Source: Brevundimonas goettingensis
GTDB lineage: Bacteria; Pseudomonadota; Alphaproteobacteria; Caulobacterales; Caulobacteraceae
Direction of reading: 5' to 3'
Assembly: GCF_017487405.1 (NCBI RefSeq)
Contig: NZ_CP062222.1
Coordinates: 3,920,956-3,984,955 of the forward strand
Length of the DNA: 64,000 bases
The translations under genes and the position numbers were made by a program. The number at the start of each line of letters is the position of its first letter. The first letter of the stretch is position 1. Below are positions 54,570 through 63,738 of this stretch, piece by piece. The notes below the pieces were generated by a model. That model was not told where the DNA came from and did no database searches. It saw only the letters and a list, made by a program, of their open reading frames with translations.

Positions 54570-54612
54570 TCGCCGACCTTCTCTCCGGCCTCTCAGCGGG
54601 TTAGGAGGCTTC

Positions 54613-55476
54613 ATGCCTGAACTTCCCGAGGTCGAGACGGTCCGGCGCGGCCTGGAGCCCGTTCTGGTCGGCGCCCGCCTGACCCGTGTGCGACAGAATC
54701 GCCCGGATCTGCGCTTTCCTTTCCCCGACCGGTTCGTCGAACGGCTGGAGGGGGCGACGGTCACGGCCATCGACCGGCGCGCCAAATATCTGCTGGCCCG
54801 ACTGTCGACCGGGGAGACCTGGGTCACCCATCTCGGTATGACCGGCCGCTTCACCCTCGACGGGACCCAGATCGGGGAGTTCGAGGAGCCGGCGCCGACC
54901 GCGGGCAAGCACGAGCACATGAGCTTCTGCGCGGTGCGGGATGGAAAGGCGACCCGCGTGGGTTTCGCCGACGCCCGCCGCTTCGGCTTCATGGGGCTGA
55001 TCCCGACCGAGGAGGCCGAGGCCCATGCCTGGTTCGCCGCCATGGGGCCTGAACCGCTCGGCAACAGCTTCTCCGCCGCCCATCTGGCCGAGGTCTTCGC
55101 GGGCAAGAAACAGAACATCAAGGTCAGCCTGCTGGACCAGAGGAATGTCGCGGGCCTCGGCAACATCTATGTCTGCGAGGCGCTGTACCGCGCCCGGATC
55201 TCGCCCCTGATCGCGGCGGGCAAGGTCTCCCGCCCCAGGCTGGAGACGCTCGCCTCAGTGATCCGCGACGTGCTCAACGACGCCATCGCGGCGGGCGGCT
55301 CGACCCTGAAGGACTTCGCCAATGCCGAGGGCGGTCAGGGCTATTTCCAGCACCGTTTCGACGTCTACGGCCGCGAGGGCAAGCCGTGTCTGGCCGAGGG
55401 CTGCACCGGCGTGGTTAAACGCATCGTCCAGGCGGGCCGCTCGACCTTCTATTGCCCGAGCTGCCAGAAGAAATGA
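54613..55476 (+). CDS. mutM: Formamidopyrimidine-DNA glycosylase
   Basis: 287 residues. The N-terminal Pro of PELPEVETVRRGLEP is the Schiff-base catalytic residue; Glu3, and Lys in the H2TH region (NVAGLGNIYVCEALY) are also visible. The C-terminal zinc finger is CLAEGC...FYCPSC. It removes 8-oxoguanine and FaPy lesions from DNA and cuts the abasic site. GTTAGGAGGC precedes the start. It overlaps the DUF1697 gene by 4 bp (ATGA). In Caulobacter, as I recall, mutM/fpg lies near rpsT and dnaA, as here. Confidence 0.97.
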   Translation: MPELPEVETVRRGLEPVLVGARLTRVRQNRPDLRFPFPDRFVERLEGATVTAIDRRAKYLLARLSTGETWVTHLGMTGRFTLDGTQIGEFEEPAPTAGKHEHMSFCAVRDGKATRVGFADARRFGFMGLIPTEEAEAHAWFAAMGPEPLGNSFSAAHLAEVFAGKKQNIKVSLLDQRNVAGLGNIYVCEALYRARISPLIAAGKVSRPRLETLASVIRDVLNDAIAAGGSTLKDFANAEGGQGYFQHRFDVYGREGKPCLAEGCTGVVKRIVQAGRSTFYCPSCQKK

Positions 55477-56009
55477 CCCAACACCGCGTCATCCTCTTTC
55501 GCGGCATGAACACCGGGGGCGTCCGCGCCCCGGTGGGCGAGCAACGCGCCATGGCCGAGGCCATGGGGCTGAACAACCCGCGCACCCTTCAGGCCAGCGG
55601 CAATCTGGTGGTCGAGACCGGGATGGCGACGGCGGCGCTGGAGGAAGCCATCGAAACGGAGATGGCGCGCCGCTTCGACCTCAAGATCGCCGCCATGGCT
55701 CGCACCCCGGATCAGTGGGCGAAGCTGATCGCCGCCAATCCGTTTCCGAAGGAGGCCGAGGCCCACCCCGCCAAGGTTGTGGCCATGGTCATGAAGGACG
55801 GTATCAACCCGGGCGCGCTCGACGCGGTTCAGGCCCTGTGCCGCGACGGAGAGGATGTCCAGGCCGTGGAGGGGGTCCTCTATTTCTGGTTCCCGAACGG
55901 CCAGGGCGAGTCCCTCATCTTCAAGAAGGCGACGCCGAAGATGCTGGGCATGGGCACCGGCCGGAACTGGAACACGGTGCTCAGGCTGGGCGAGATGGCC
56001 GGCCTTTAG
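55473..56009 (+). CDS. DUF1697 protein
   Basis: 178 residues from the ATG at 55473, translation coupled to mutM. The pattern HRVILFRGMNTGGVRAPVGEQ, LNNPRTLQASGNLVVE, and TGRNWNTVLRLGEMA is typical of DUF1697, an abundant bacterial family of unknown role. The C-terminal motif RNWNT is diagnostic. Its end overlaps the end of the convergent S33-type hydrolase by 4 bp. Confidence 0.9.
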   Translation: MTQHRVILFRGMNTGGVRAPVGEQRAMAEAMGLNNPRTLQASGNLVVETGMATAALEEAIETEMARRFDLKIAAMARTPDQWAKLIAANPFPKEAEAHPAKVVAMVMKDGINPGALDAVQALCRDGEDVQAVEGVLYFWFPNGQGESLIFKKATPKMLGMGTGRNWNTVLRLGEMAGL

Positions 56010-57427
56010 CGCGGCCCCACGGAGGTCCGGGAGACGAAGGCGTTGATCGCGTCTTCGGCGTGCTGCGGATCCGTCAGCACGACGTAGTGAGGCGCGCCCT
56101 CCACCGTCACGAACTGGACTTCTCCGGCTTTCGCGAGCGTCTCGGCACGCGCGACCGCGCCTGCGTGCGGGGTCTTGGGATCCCGGTCGCCCTGAAGCAC
56201 CAGCACCGGCGGAAGACGCGTCGGGTCATGGCCGAACGCTGCGTCCCTCGCATAGGTCATGTCGGCGCCGCCCAGCAGCTGCAAGGGCAGGCTGCTTGTG
56301 AAGAGCAGGGCCTGGCTTTCGGCGGCAATATCCTCTCGCGTCAGGGTCGGCCGGGCGTTGTTTTCGGACGCAGAGATCAGGGCGACCAGCGGGATGGAAG
56401 AGGCGGCGTCGGGCGACATGAAGGGGGCGTAGAAGGCTTCCAGCGTCGTCTGCGCCCGCTCGATCGCGTCCTTCTTTCCGGCCAGCGCGTCGGCGATGAC
56501 GTCGGGGATCATGGCCCGCGCGTCGGGAGCATCGAGCAGGGCGCCGAGGAAGGCTTTCGGCTGGCCACCCGGAAACAGATTCGCCCGCTCGGGATCGTCG
56601 ACCACGCGCTGGAGCGCCTCGATCGCGGAGCTCCCTACCTTCGCATGACAGGCCGGGTCCCGATCGCAGTCGGCCAGAACCTCGCGGCCCACGGCGTCGA
56701 CGACCTGGGAGCGGTGGCTGAGGTCCCAGACCTCCGAACCGTCGGGCGGCACGAGAGAGTCCAGAACGATCCCCTTCAAGGCCGTGGGAGGCGCGACCGT
56801 CATCATGCGCAACACCAGCTGGGTGCCGTAGGAGACGCCGTACACATAGGTCTCCCGCCCGTGCGAATAGCGCCCTATCAGATCGTGCAGGTCGTGCGCC
56901 GCCTGGGTGACGGTGAAGGACCGGACCCAGGGCGACCGGGCGCCGAGCTGGCCGAAGCAGGAGCCCCATTCGGCGCCTTCGAGCCCCCGTCCACCGGGCG
57001 AGTCCGCAGCCTCCTCGGCGACACAGACGCGGCTGGACCGGCCCGTGCCGCGATGATCGGGGACGAGGATGTCGTATCCCGGGAAGGCGGCCCTGAATCG
57101 GTCAAGCAGGCCATAGAAGCCGGCGCCGGCCTCGCCCGGACCGCCCGCGACCAGCCAGACGTCGCCGCGGCTGATCCCTTGCGTCGGGAATTTACGGACG
57201 AACAGTTCGACTTCTCCGGAGGCCGCATCATCATGGCGAAGCGGTGCCTTGGCGACGGCGCACAGGCTGCCGGCAAGATGATCGGGCGCGGCGTCCGTGC
57301 AAGGCATGAAGTCGGCCAAGGCAGACGCCGGCCCGACCCTGGCGTCCGGCGACGCGGTCGGTGTGGAAGCGCAGGCCATCGTCATCGTGAGCGCCAGCGT
57401 CGCCGCCGCGAGAACCTTCAGTCGCAT
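56006..57427 (-). CDS. Exported S33-type alpha/beta hydrolase (tripeptidyl-aminopeptidase-like) lipoprotein
   Basis: 473 residues. A signal sequence with lipobox-like TMTMAC (Cys19) suggests lipid anchoring. GGPGEAGAGFYG near 94, VPDHRGTGRSS near 121, and the nucleophile elbow VYGVSYGTQLVLR near 195 (Ser in GVSYGT) match the TAP-like/prolyl-aminopeptidase group. The acid is in QGDRDPKTPHAG and the base in GAPHYVVL. It probably removes peptides or cleaves esters in the envelope. Two long, disulfide-ready Cys loops (CDRDPACH). Convergent with DUF1697. Confidence 0.9.
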   Translation of the reverse strand: MRLKVLAAATLALTMTMACASTPTASPDARVGPASALADFMPCTDAAPDHLAGSLCAVAKAPLRHDDAASGEVELFVRKFPTQGISRGDVWLVAGGPGEAGAGFYGLLDRFRAAFPGYDILVPDHRGTGRSSRVCVAEEAADSPGGRGLEGAEWGSCFGQLGARSPWVRSFTVTQAAHDLHDLIGRYSHGRETYVYGVSYGTQLVLRMMTVAPPTALKGIVLDSLVPPDGSEVWDLSHRSQVVDAVGREVLADCDRDPACHAKVGSSAIEALQRVVDDPERANLFPGGQPKAFLGALLDAPDARAMIPDVIADALAGKKDAIERAQTTLEAFYAPFMSPDAASSIPLVALISASENNARPTLTREDIAAESQALLFTSSLPLQLLGGADMTYARDAAFGHDPTRLPPVLVLQGDRDPKTPHAGAVARAETLAKAGEVQFVTVEGAPHYVVLTDPQHAEDAINAFVSRTSVGPR

Positions 57428-57615
57428 CGCATATCCCTCAGTTATCCGGACATCGCTGATCCCGGTCGGCTGTGCACCTTAAGCTTCGCTAATGATCGAC
57501 CAGAATACGGCGCCGATGTTTGGAAAAGCGGACATCGTGTAAAAAATACTAGACTCAATGTCTGCTCCATGAGATATCGCTTCGTGGCGCCGCGCAGTGC
57601 GGCCGAGGAGGCCTC

Positions 57616-58104
57616 ATGTCGTTTCGCGAAAAGCATCTGTGGGTCAGCATCGTCTCCAGCGTGGCGGTGTGGGGCTGGTATTTCTGGTTCGTGGCCCGGC
57701 ATCTGGCGGCCGGCTGGCGCACGGACGATCATTTCACCGCGACGCTCAGTCTCGCCTTCCTCGGCTGTCTGATCCTGGTGGTGCTGATCGAGGCAGTCCT
57801 GACCTTCATCGCTACGGCGATCACGCCGAAGGTCGAGCGGAAGATGAAGGACGAGCGCGAGATTCATGCCGCGCTCAAGGCCAGCCACATCGCCCTGATG
57901 GCCCTGATCGGCCTGATCTTCTGCGTCTCGGCGGCCGCCTGGCTGGCCGGGGTGGTCGACGACAATATGGTGGGCGGCCGCGCGGTCTTTTCGGTCAACG
58001 GCAATCTGATGGTGGTGCTGGCCAATGTGCTGCTGGCCTGTCTGGTCCTGACCGAGCTGGTGCGGGCCGGGGTGACCCTGATGCTGCTGCGGGGGCTGCG
58101 TTGA
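57616..58104 (+). CDS. Inner-membrane protein of an XRE-linked module
   Basis: 162 residues. Four membrane helices are visible (about 9-29, 46-70, 93-113, 130-152), separated by a charged cytosolic loop (TPKVERKMKDEREIH). No catalytic motif. The stop overlaps the start of the 63-residue gene (TGATG), and that gene overlaps the XRE gene (TAATG), so the three are translated together. This resembles the DUF2975/XRE pair at 9001, with an unrelated membrane subunit. Possibly DUF2178-like; not certain. Confidence 0.75.
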   Translation: MSFREKHLWVSIVSSVAVWGWYFWFVARHLAAGWRTDDHFTATLSLAFLGCLILVVLIEAVLTFIATAITPKVERKMKDEREIHAALKASHIALMALIGLIFCVSAAAWLAGVVDDNMVGGRAVFSVNGNLMVVLANVLLACLVLTELVRAGVTLMLLRGLR

Positions 58105-58295
58105 TGACGGGCGGGCGTGAAGAGACGCGCGCGCCGCAGGGGTTGCAGTGGGCGCGTGAAGTCTGGGTCGGGGTCGTCGGCCTCGTTCTGGGCGTGGCGC
58201 TGGTGGCGGGGCTGACCGAGGATATGGGGCGCAGGGTCTGCGGTGGCGCGGCCTCGATCCCCGGGGCTGCGGTTCTGTTGGGGTGCGATCGCTAA
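58104..58295 (+). CDS. Tiny single-span membrane protein of the module
   Basis: 63 residues. A short soluble start (TGGREETRAPQGLQWAREV) is followed by one membrane helix (WVGVVGLVLGVALVAGL), then GGAASIPGAAVLLGCDR. It is coupled to both neighbours by one-base overlaps. It is below common size cut-offs but the context makes it convincing. No function known. Confidence 0.7.
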   Translation: MTGGREETRAPQGLQWAREVWVGVVGLVLGVALVAGLTEDMGRRVCGGAASIPGAAVLLGCDR

Positions 58296-58510
58296 TGCCC
58301 GCTCCGCCCCCCATCAAGAACCGCATCCGCGAGTTGCGCTTCCATGCGGGCGAGATGACCCAGGCGGCTCTGGCCGAGCGGATCGGCATGACGCGCCAAA
58401 CCATCGTCGCCATCGAACAGGGCAAATACTCCCCCAGCCTCGAGGCCGCCTTCCGCATCGCCCAGGTGTTCGGAGTGCCGATCACCGGGGTGTTCGAGTG
58501 GGAGGGCTGA
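58295..58510 (+). CDS. XRE-type small regulator of the membrane module
   Basis: 71 residues. The HTH spans IKNRIRELRFHAGEMTQAALAERIGMTRQTIVAIEQGKYSPSLEAAFRIAQVFGVPI, read in parts, residues 7-64. It matches the YgzD/XRE single-domain group often encoded after a membrane protein. It ends FEWEG. TAATG overlap with the previous gene. It probably represses its own operon in response to a membrane signal. Confidence 0.92.
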   Translation: MPAPPPIKNRIRELRFHAGEMTQAALAERIGMTRQTIVAIEQGKYSPSLEAAFRIAQVFGVPITGVFEWEG

Positions 58511-58564
58511 GGCTTTCGCCGGGCTGAGGTGATGGATATGAGACATCCATCCAAGGAGCTCCCG

Positions 58565-59353
<789 letters not shown>

Positions 59354-59357
59354 GGCC

Positions 59358-59927
59358 TCAGTTGACCGGCGGCGGCGACCCCGGACGCGCCGGCATCGAA
59401 CCGGCGTTGCAGCGAGCGGTATCGCCCCGGTCACAGGCCGCAACGGTGGCGCGCCAGTCGGCCATGGCCTTCTGGTAGCGGGCTTCCTGGTCGGCGTCGT
59501 ATTCGGCGCGCGACTGGGCGTTGATCTGGGCGTCGATCGCCTGGCGTTCGGTCTCGGCTTCGACGTCAGCCTTCTGTTCCGTGTACTCGTGGACCGCCTC
59601 GGCATAGGCGGCCTGGTTGGTGTGATCGGTCTGGTCGGCCAGTTCGTTGCGCTCGGCCACCTGGGCGTTCAGCCGCTGGGTGATCGAGACCTCGACCGGG
59701 TTCTGCTCGGAATCCGGGGCCGGGGCGTTGGTTTCACCCTTGAGCTCCAGGGCGGTGGCCGAGGCGGGGTTGGGCACCTGGGCCGGGCGGGCCGGGGTCT
59801 GGGCGGAGGTCTGGGCCGAAGCCCCCAGAAGGGCGTCGACGTTGTCCACGGGCGCGGTGCTCTGGGCCAGGACCGGTCCGGCCAGCAGGGTCGCGACGGC
59901 GAGCAGAACGGGGGCGGTGCGTTTCAT
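59358..59927 (-). CDS. Exported coiled-coil protein of unknown function
   Basis: 189 residues with a signal peptide (RTAPVLLAVATLLAGPVLAQ). A Pro/Ala-rich region is followed by a long charged helix (LNAQVAERNELADQTDHTNQ, EYTEQKADVEAETERQAID, SRAEYDADQEARYQKAMADW), probably coiled coil. Two cysteines (ACDRGDTARC) near 165 may form a disulfide, then a Pro-rich end. Not recognised. It ends 4 bp from the convergent enoyl-CoA hydratase. Confidence 0.75.
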   Translation of the reverse strand: MKRTAPVLLAVATLLAGPVLAQSTAPVDNVDALLGASAQTSAQTPARPAQVPNPASATALELKGETNAPAPDSEQNPVEVSITQRLNAQVAERNELADQTDHTNQAAYAEAVHEYTEQKADVEAETERQAIDAQINAQSRAEYDADQEARYQKAMADWRATVAACDRGDTARCNAGSMPARPGSPPPVN

Positions 59928-60033
59928 GTCTCAAGGTTCCTTCCGAACAGCCCCGGCCATCGAAACGCACCAGACCACGAAAGGGCTCCGCCGTCACCGG
60001 AGCCCGGGCTCGGGCGACAGCCTGAGGCGGAGC

Positions 60034-62511
60034 TCAGGTGTAGGGCGACGCTTTGGCGAGTTCCGGGTTGATCGCCTTCACGGCCTCCGGCAACGGCTTC
60101 AGGGTCACCTCGATCTCGCCAGCCTCGTTGGATCGCTGCGACTGGATGGCTCCGGCATTCAGATTGGCGACGCCGAAGCGCGCCGGCATCAGTCTTCCGT
60201 TGACCCGGATACGCGGGCCGGCCGTCGGCGCGGTGATGACGTTGATGACGGCGGGCTGGTCGTCGACCGCGTCGCGGATGTCGACGCGCTGGGCCGCGAT
60301 CGCCCAGATCGGCAGTCCAGCGGGCATGGGCTGACCGTTGAGACGCTGCTCCCCGGCGCTGACCGTACGGGACGGCGCCTGCCGCGCAATCGTGGGGGTG
60401 AGGGCGGCGCGGTCCGATCCGGCTTCGAGGCGGTAGGGCGTCTGACCGGGGCGGCATCGGAAGGTGCGCTCCACGACAGATTGAACAAAGGTCTGGGCGC
60501 TCTGCCCGGCGGACGGAACGGCGCGTGCGACGGCGGGGCGTCCGATGGCGGAGACCGCGCGGCTGTCCATATCGCCGTCGGCCTTGAGGGGCATGCAGAT
60601 CTCGGTCCGCTCGGCGACCCGATAGATCGAACCGTACAGGACCCCGTCACAATAAAAGCCGTCGGTGGCGTCGCCGCCGCAGATCCCCTTCATGTCCGCC
60701 GCCGAAGGCGAGGCGTAGCGGGTGCGCCGGTCCGGGGTCTGGGTCGCCAGAGCGGCGCGCGCGGCCGCCTGCTGAGCCTCCGTGGCCGCGGCCTGTGCAT
60801 CGTCGGTCGCGGGGCTCAGCACGGCATAGCCGACGGCCTCGGTGTCGCGGACCAGCATGGGCAGTTCGCGGTCGCCCGAGACGGCGCGGATGCGGCCGTC
60901 GCGGCCGATCAGGGCGGTCTTCATCGAGGGCGAGCGCTGGCCCTGGAAATATTCGGGCTCGACCATGGCCTTGACGCTCGCGGGCAGGGCGGCGTGCTCG
61001 GCCATGCTGAAGTCGAGGGAGCGGCGGAAGGTGGTGTCGCCGACCTTGCGCTCGAGCGCGACGACCAGCCGGTCGCCGGGCTGGAGCGTGACGCCGCGCC
61101 AGGTCAGCCGGACCTCGAAGGCCTTGGGCTCGGCGGGCATGACGGCCGGGGCCGTGCAGCGGACCGAGGTCTCGGCGCGCATCCCGCCCTGCCGGAAGCG
61201 GATCGGCACCTCCAGCCCGGCGTCGCAGGCGGCCTTGACCGCGGCGAAGGCGTCGCGGGGCGACCGGGACGGATCGACGAAGGCGATGCTCTCGATGACC
61301 GGATCGGCGACGTCTTCGGTGGTGCAGCCCTTGCCGATCTGGACGAAGACCGCGCCGTCGCTATTGGAGCCGAAGCCGCAGGCCTTGGGCCAGGCCGCCT
61401 TGTAGACCGGCTCCAGGGCCGCGTTCAGCCAGCGGGTGTCGCGGGCCCTGATCGGCAGGCCGGGGCCTGCGTCTGCCGAGACCATTTCCGGTTCTCTCTG
61501 ACCCGCCACGGCGAAGGCGCCGCCGCCGGCGAGGCCGAGGATCAGGGCGGCGACGCCGAGAACGATCAGACGGGCGCGGCGACCGGCGGCGGGGGCGGGA
61601 TCAAGCACGGCTTTCAGGCGGGACATGGCGAGGCTCCTCGGGGTTCCGGTAAAGGTCAGGGCAGGGGCGAATGCGGGCTCCGACAGGTCGGCGCGCGACT
61701 TCAGGGCTTCGATCAGGGTCCGGGCATAGGCGCGGCGGACCTCGGGCGCCGCGCCGGCCAGGGCCAGGGCGTCGCAGGCCTCCTCGCGGGCGGCGGCGCG
61801 AACCCGGCGCAACAGGGGCAGCAGGGGATTGATCGCGAGGACGGCCAGCAGGGCCTCCTCCAGCCACAGGGCGTAGTGGTCGCGGCGCTTCAGATGGGCC
61901 AGCTCATGGGCGAAGACGGCGCGGGCGTCCGGCGTCTCCTCCCGGCCGGCCAGGGTGTGGGGCAGGATCAGGACGGGACGGATCAGGCCGGCCAGCAGGG
62001 CTTCGGAGGTCGTCGCGGAGACACGCACGGCGGGCGCGCGGACCTGGAAGTCGGCGGCGAGGGCGTGGATGGCCTCGATCAGGGAAGGCGGGGCCGCTTC
62101 CGCCGCGCGCACAAGCCCGTTCAGCCGGGCGGTTCGGACCGCCAGGGCGATCAGCCGCACAGCGGTCAGGGCGGCGGCGAGACCGAGAAGGATGAGGGCG
62201 GCGAGATTCCAGTCCACGACGAAGGCGGGCGCCGCCGTCGTCGTGGTGGTGGCGACGGTTGGGCTCAGGATCTCGGGGGTCAGGGGCGTGAACGCCGCGG
62301 GGGCGATCTGGAGGACCGGCGCGGGGCCGAGCAGCAACAGGGCTGTGGCGAGCGGCGCGAGCACGGGCGTCCACAGGGCCAGGCTCCAGCCTCGTTCGCG
62401 CAGGCGGGGATCGGGGTTGAACCTCTGCAGCACCAGGGCGGCCAGACCGCCGACCGCGGCGACGGCGGCCGACAGGCCCAGCGACAGGGCGAGCATCTGG
62501 GCGAGGGTCAT
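60034..62511 (-). CDS. BlaR1-like M56 metallopeptidase sensor with a novel outer domain
   Basis: 825 residues. N-terminal membrane helices (about 3-27, 46-65, 102-122) surround an M56 zinc metallopeptidase with AHELAHL (HExxH at 202-206) and a further Glu in LWLEEALLAVLAINPLLPLL. Another helix at about 330-355 leads to about 470 outside residues. That part is not a penicillin-binding domain: no SxxK/SxN/KTG set is visible. It has several Cys (CGFGS, CTTED, CMPL, CGGD, CRPG) and repeats of a hydrophilic beta-type pattern. It is expected to cleave the adjoining BlaI when a signal binds. Coupled to the repressor gene (4-bp overlap, ATGA). Confidence 0.9.
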   Translation of the reverse strand: MTLAQMLALSLGLSAAVAAVGGLAALVLQRFNPDPRLRERGWSLALWTPVLAPLATALLLLGPAPVLQIAPAAFTPLTPEILSPTVATTTTTAAPAFVVDWNLAALILLGLAAALTAVRLIALAVRTARLNGLVRAAEAAPPSLIEAIHALAADFQVRAPAVRVSATTSEALLAGLIRPVLILPHTLAGREETPDARAVFAHELAHLKRRDHYALWLEEALLAVLAINPLLPLLRRVRAAAREEACDALALAGAAPEVRRAYARTLIEALKSRADLSEPAFAPALTFTGTPRSLAMSRLKAVLDPAPAAGRRARLIVLGVAALILGLAGGGAFAVAGQREPEMVSADAGPGLPIRARDTRWLNAALEPVYKAAWPKACGFGSNSDGAVFVQIGKGCTTEDVADPVIESIAFVDPSRSPRDAFAAVKAACDAGLEVPIRFRQGGMRAETSVRCTAPAVMPAEPKAFEVRLTWRGVTLQPGDRLVVALERKVGDTTFRRSLDFSMAEHAALPASVKAMVEPEYFQGQRSPSMKTALIGRDGRIRAVSGDRELPMLVRDTEAVGYAVLSPATDDAQAAATEAQQAAARAALATQTPDRRTRYASPSAADMKGICGGDATDGFYCDGVLYGSIYRVAERTEICMPLKADGDMDSRAVSAIGRPAVARAVPSAGQSAQTFVQSVVERTFRCRPGQTPYRLEAGSDRAALTPTIARQAPSRTVSAGEQRLNGQPMPAGLPIWAIAAQRVDIRDAVDDQPAVINVITAPTAGPRIRVNGRLMPARFGVANLNAGAIQSQRSNEAGEIEVTLKPLPEAVKAINPELAKASPYT

Positions 62512-62909
62512 TCGCCTTTTCCCTTGTCGGCGCCGTCCTTGAGGGCGTCGGCGGCGAGGGCGGTCTCCAGCGCGGCGATCTCCTCCGCGTCGAGGATCTG
62601 GCTGCCTGAGAAGGCGGCTGCGGGCAGGGGCCCGTCGATGTCCAGCATGGAGGCCAGGCGGCGCATGACGCCGTGGATCACGGTCACCTTGGGCTGGGCG
62701 GGCGAGTAGACGGCGATCCCGTGCGCGTCACGTCGGCTGAGGATGCCCTTGGCCCGCATCCGCTCCAGCACGGTGCGGGTGGTGGAGGAGGTCCAGCCCA
62801 GGTCGGCGGCGATCCGGGTCTGGACCTCGCGCGCCGACAGGTCGCCGTCGCGCCAGAAGCATTTGAGGACGTCGAGCTCGGCGTCGGTCGGGGAGGGGGG
62901 CTGGGTCAT
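62508..62909 (-). CDS. BlaI/MecI-type repressor
   Basis: 133 residues. Winged helix in residues 6-78 ([40 protein letters not shown]) with the conserved wing [14 protein letters not shown], and a dimer/cleavage region afterwards ([17 protein letters not shown]). It represses its operon until cleaved by the M56 sensor encoded next. The start is 34 bp from a perfect TACAATTGTA operator. No beta-lactamase gene is in the window, so the regulated targets lie elsewhere or are these two genes alone. Confidence 0.94.
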   Translation of the reverse strand: MTQPPSPTDAELDVLKCFWRDGDLSAREVQTRIAADLGWTSSTTRTVLERMRAKGILSRRDAHGIAVYSPAQPKVTVIHGVMRRLASMLDIDGPLPAAAFSGSQILDAEEIAALETALAADALKDGADKGKGE

Positions 62910-62943
62910 CGTGGCGTCTCAGTAAGAGGTGTCGCGAGTACGC

Positions 62944-62953
62944 TACAATTGTA
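62944..62953. promoter_or_regulatory. BlaI operator TACAATTGTA
   Basis: A perfect match to the BlaI/MecI family box TACA-N2-TGTA, 34 bp upstream of the BlaI-type gene. Position and palindromy support autoregulation. Confidence 0.85.
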
Positions 62954-63184
62954 ACCAGTGGGCGTCAACTGTCACATGGCGGTGTTCCCGCGCGGACCGG
63001 GTCCCCTGTCAGGGCCGGGGTTTGCTCCGGAGACTGTTCGTCCGCGGGCAGGGGCTATAGGATCGAAAGACAGCGACGGACTCGCGTTGACCCCCGCCGT
63101 CGGTTCGGCTATAGCCGCGCCTCTTCAGATTTCCGCGCCGTGGACACTGTGCTCCGCGGCGTTTTCCGTCTCATAGGTTTACCG

Positions 63185-63454
63185 ATGGCCAACAACGCCG
63201 GCGCCCGTAAGGCGATCCGTAAGATCGCCGCCCGCACCGAAGTCAACAAGGCGCGCCGCACGCGCGTCCGCACCTTCCTGCGCAAGTTCCAGGAAGCGGT
63301 CACGGCGGGCGACGCCGGCGCCGCCAAGGACGCCTTCATCACCGCTCAATCCGAGCTGATGCGCGCCGTCACCAAGGGCGTGGTTCACAAGAACACGGGC
63401 TCGCGCAAGGTCAGCCGCCTGGCTGCCCAACTCAAGAAGATGTCGGCCGCCTGA
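63185..63454 (+). CDS. rpsT: 30S ribosomal protein S20
   Basis: 89 residues from the ATG at 63185, after which [21 protein letters not shown] and the basic helices of S20 follow ([38 protein letters not shown]). The start is the short form, because the upstream in-frame stretch is not conserved. S20 binds 16S rRNA early in 30S assembly. Its downstream region is the likely dnaA promoter in Caulobacterales. Confidence 0.98.
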   Translation: MANNAGARKAIRKIAARTEVNKARRTRVRTFLRKFQEAVTAGDAGAAKDAFITAQSELMRAVTKGVVHKNTGSRKVSRLAAQLKKMSAA

Positions 63455-63579
63455 TTAAGGTTTCGGCGCCCGTTAAGCGGGTGTCTTAACTTTCGTAGGA
63501 TACCCTACGGTCAAGCTTGCGGTCTGGATGCATACGGATCGGATTTTTTCGAACCGTCATTGTAAAATCCAATGAATTC

Positions 63580-63611
63580 AACGGCGAGGCAGCTTCGGTT
63601 GCCTCGCCGTT
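63580..63611 (+). terminator. Strong hairpin after rpsT with a UUCG loop
   Basis: 12-bp perfect stem (63580-63591 with 63600-63611), further closed by C-G and G-T pairs around TTCG. Only a short T-run (GTTTGC) follows. Likely terminator of rpsT, about 125 bp after its stop. Confidence 0.75.
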
Positions 63612-63640
63612 TGCACGTCTGTCGCTAACTGTTCACAGGA

Positions 63641-63738
63641 GAATCCATGCTCGCCTGTGGGGTGAAATCCGCATTTCCCCAAGCCGGGTTTGGATTTAGC
63701 GGAGTCAAACAATTTAAGTACGAATCGACGTTCGAATC
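63641..63738. promoter_or_regulatory. Cluster of four GANTC (CcrM) methylation sites
   Basis: GAATC at 63641-63645, GAGTC at 63702-63706, GAATC at 63722-63726 and GAATC at 63734-63738. Random expectation at this GC is about one in 320 bp, so four in 98 bp is a clear excess. In Caulobacter the dnaA promoter is controlled by GANTC methylation. Confidence 0.65.

Noticed and set aside
63473-63489. Possible CtrA box (two TTAA) after rpsT
   Set aside because: The spacing between the TTAA halves is 9, not the consensus 7, and no second site supports it.
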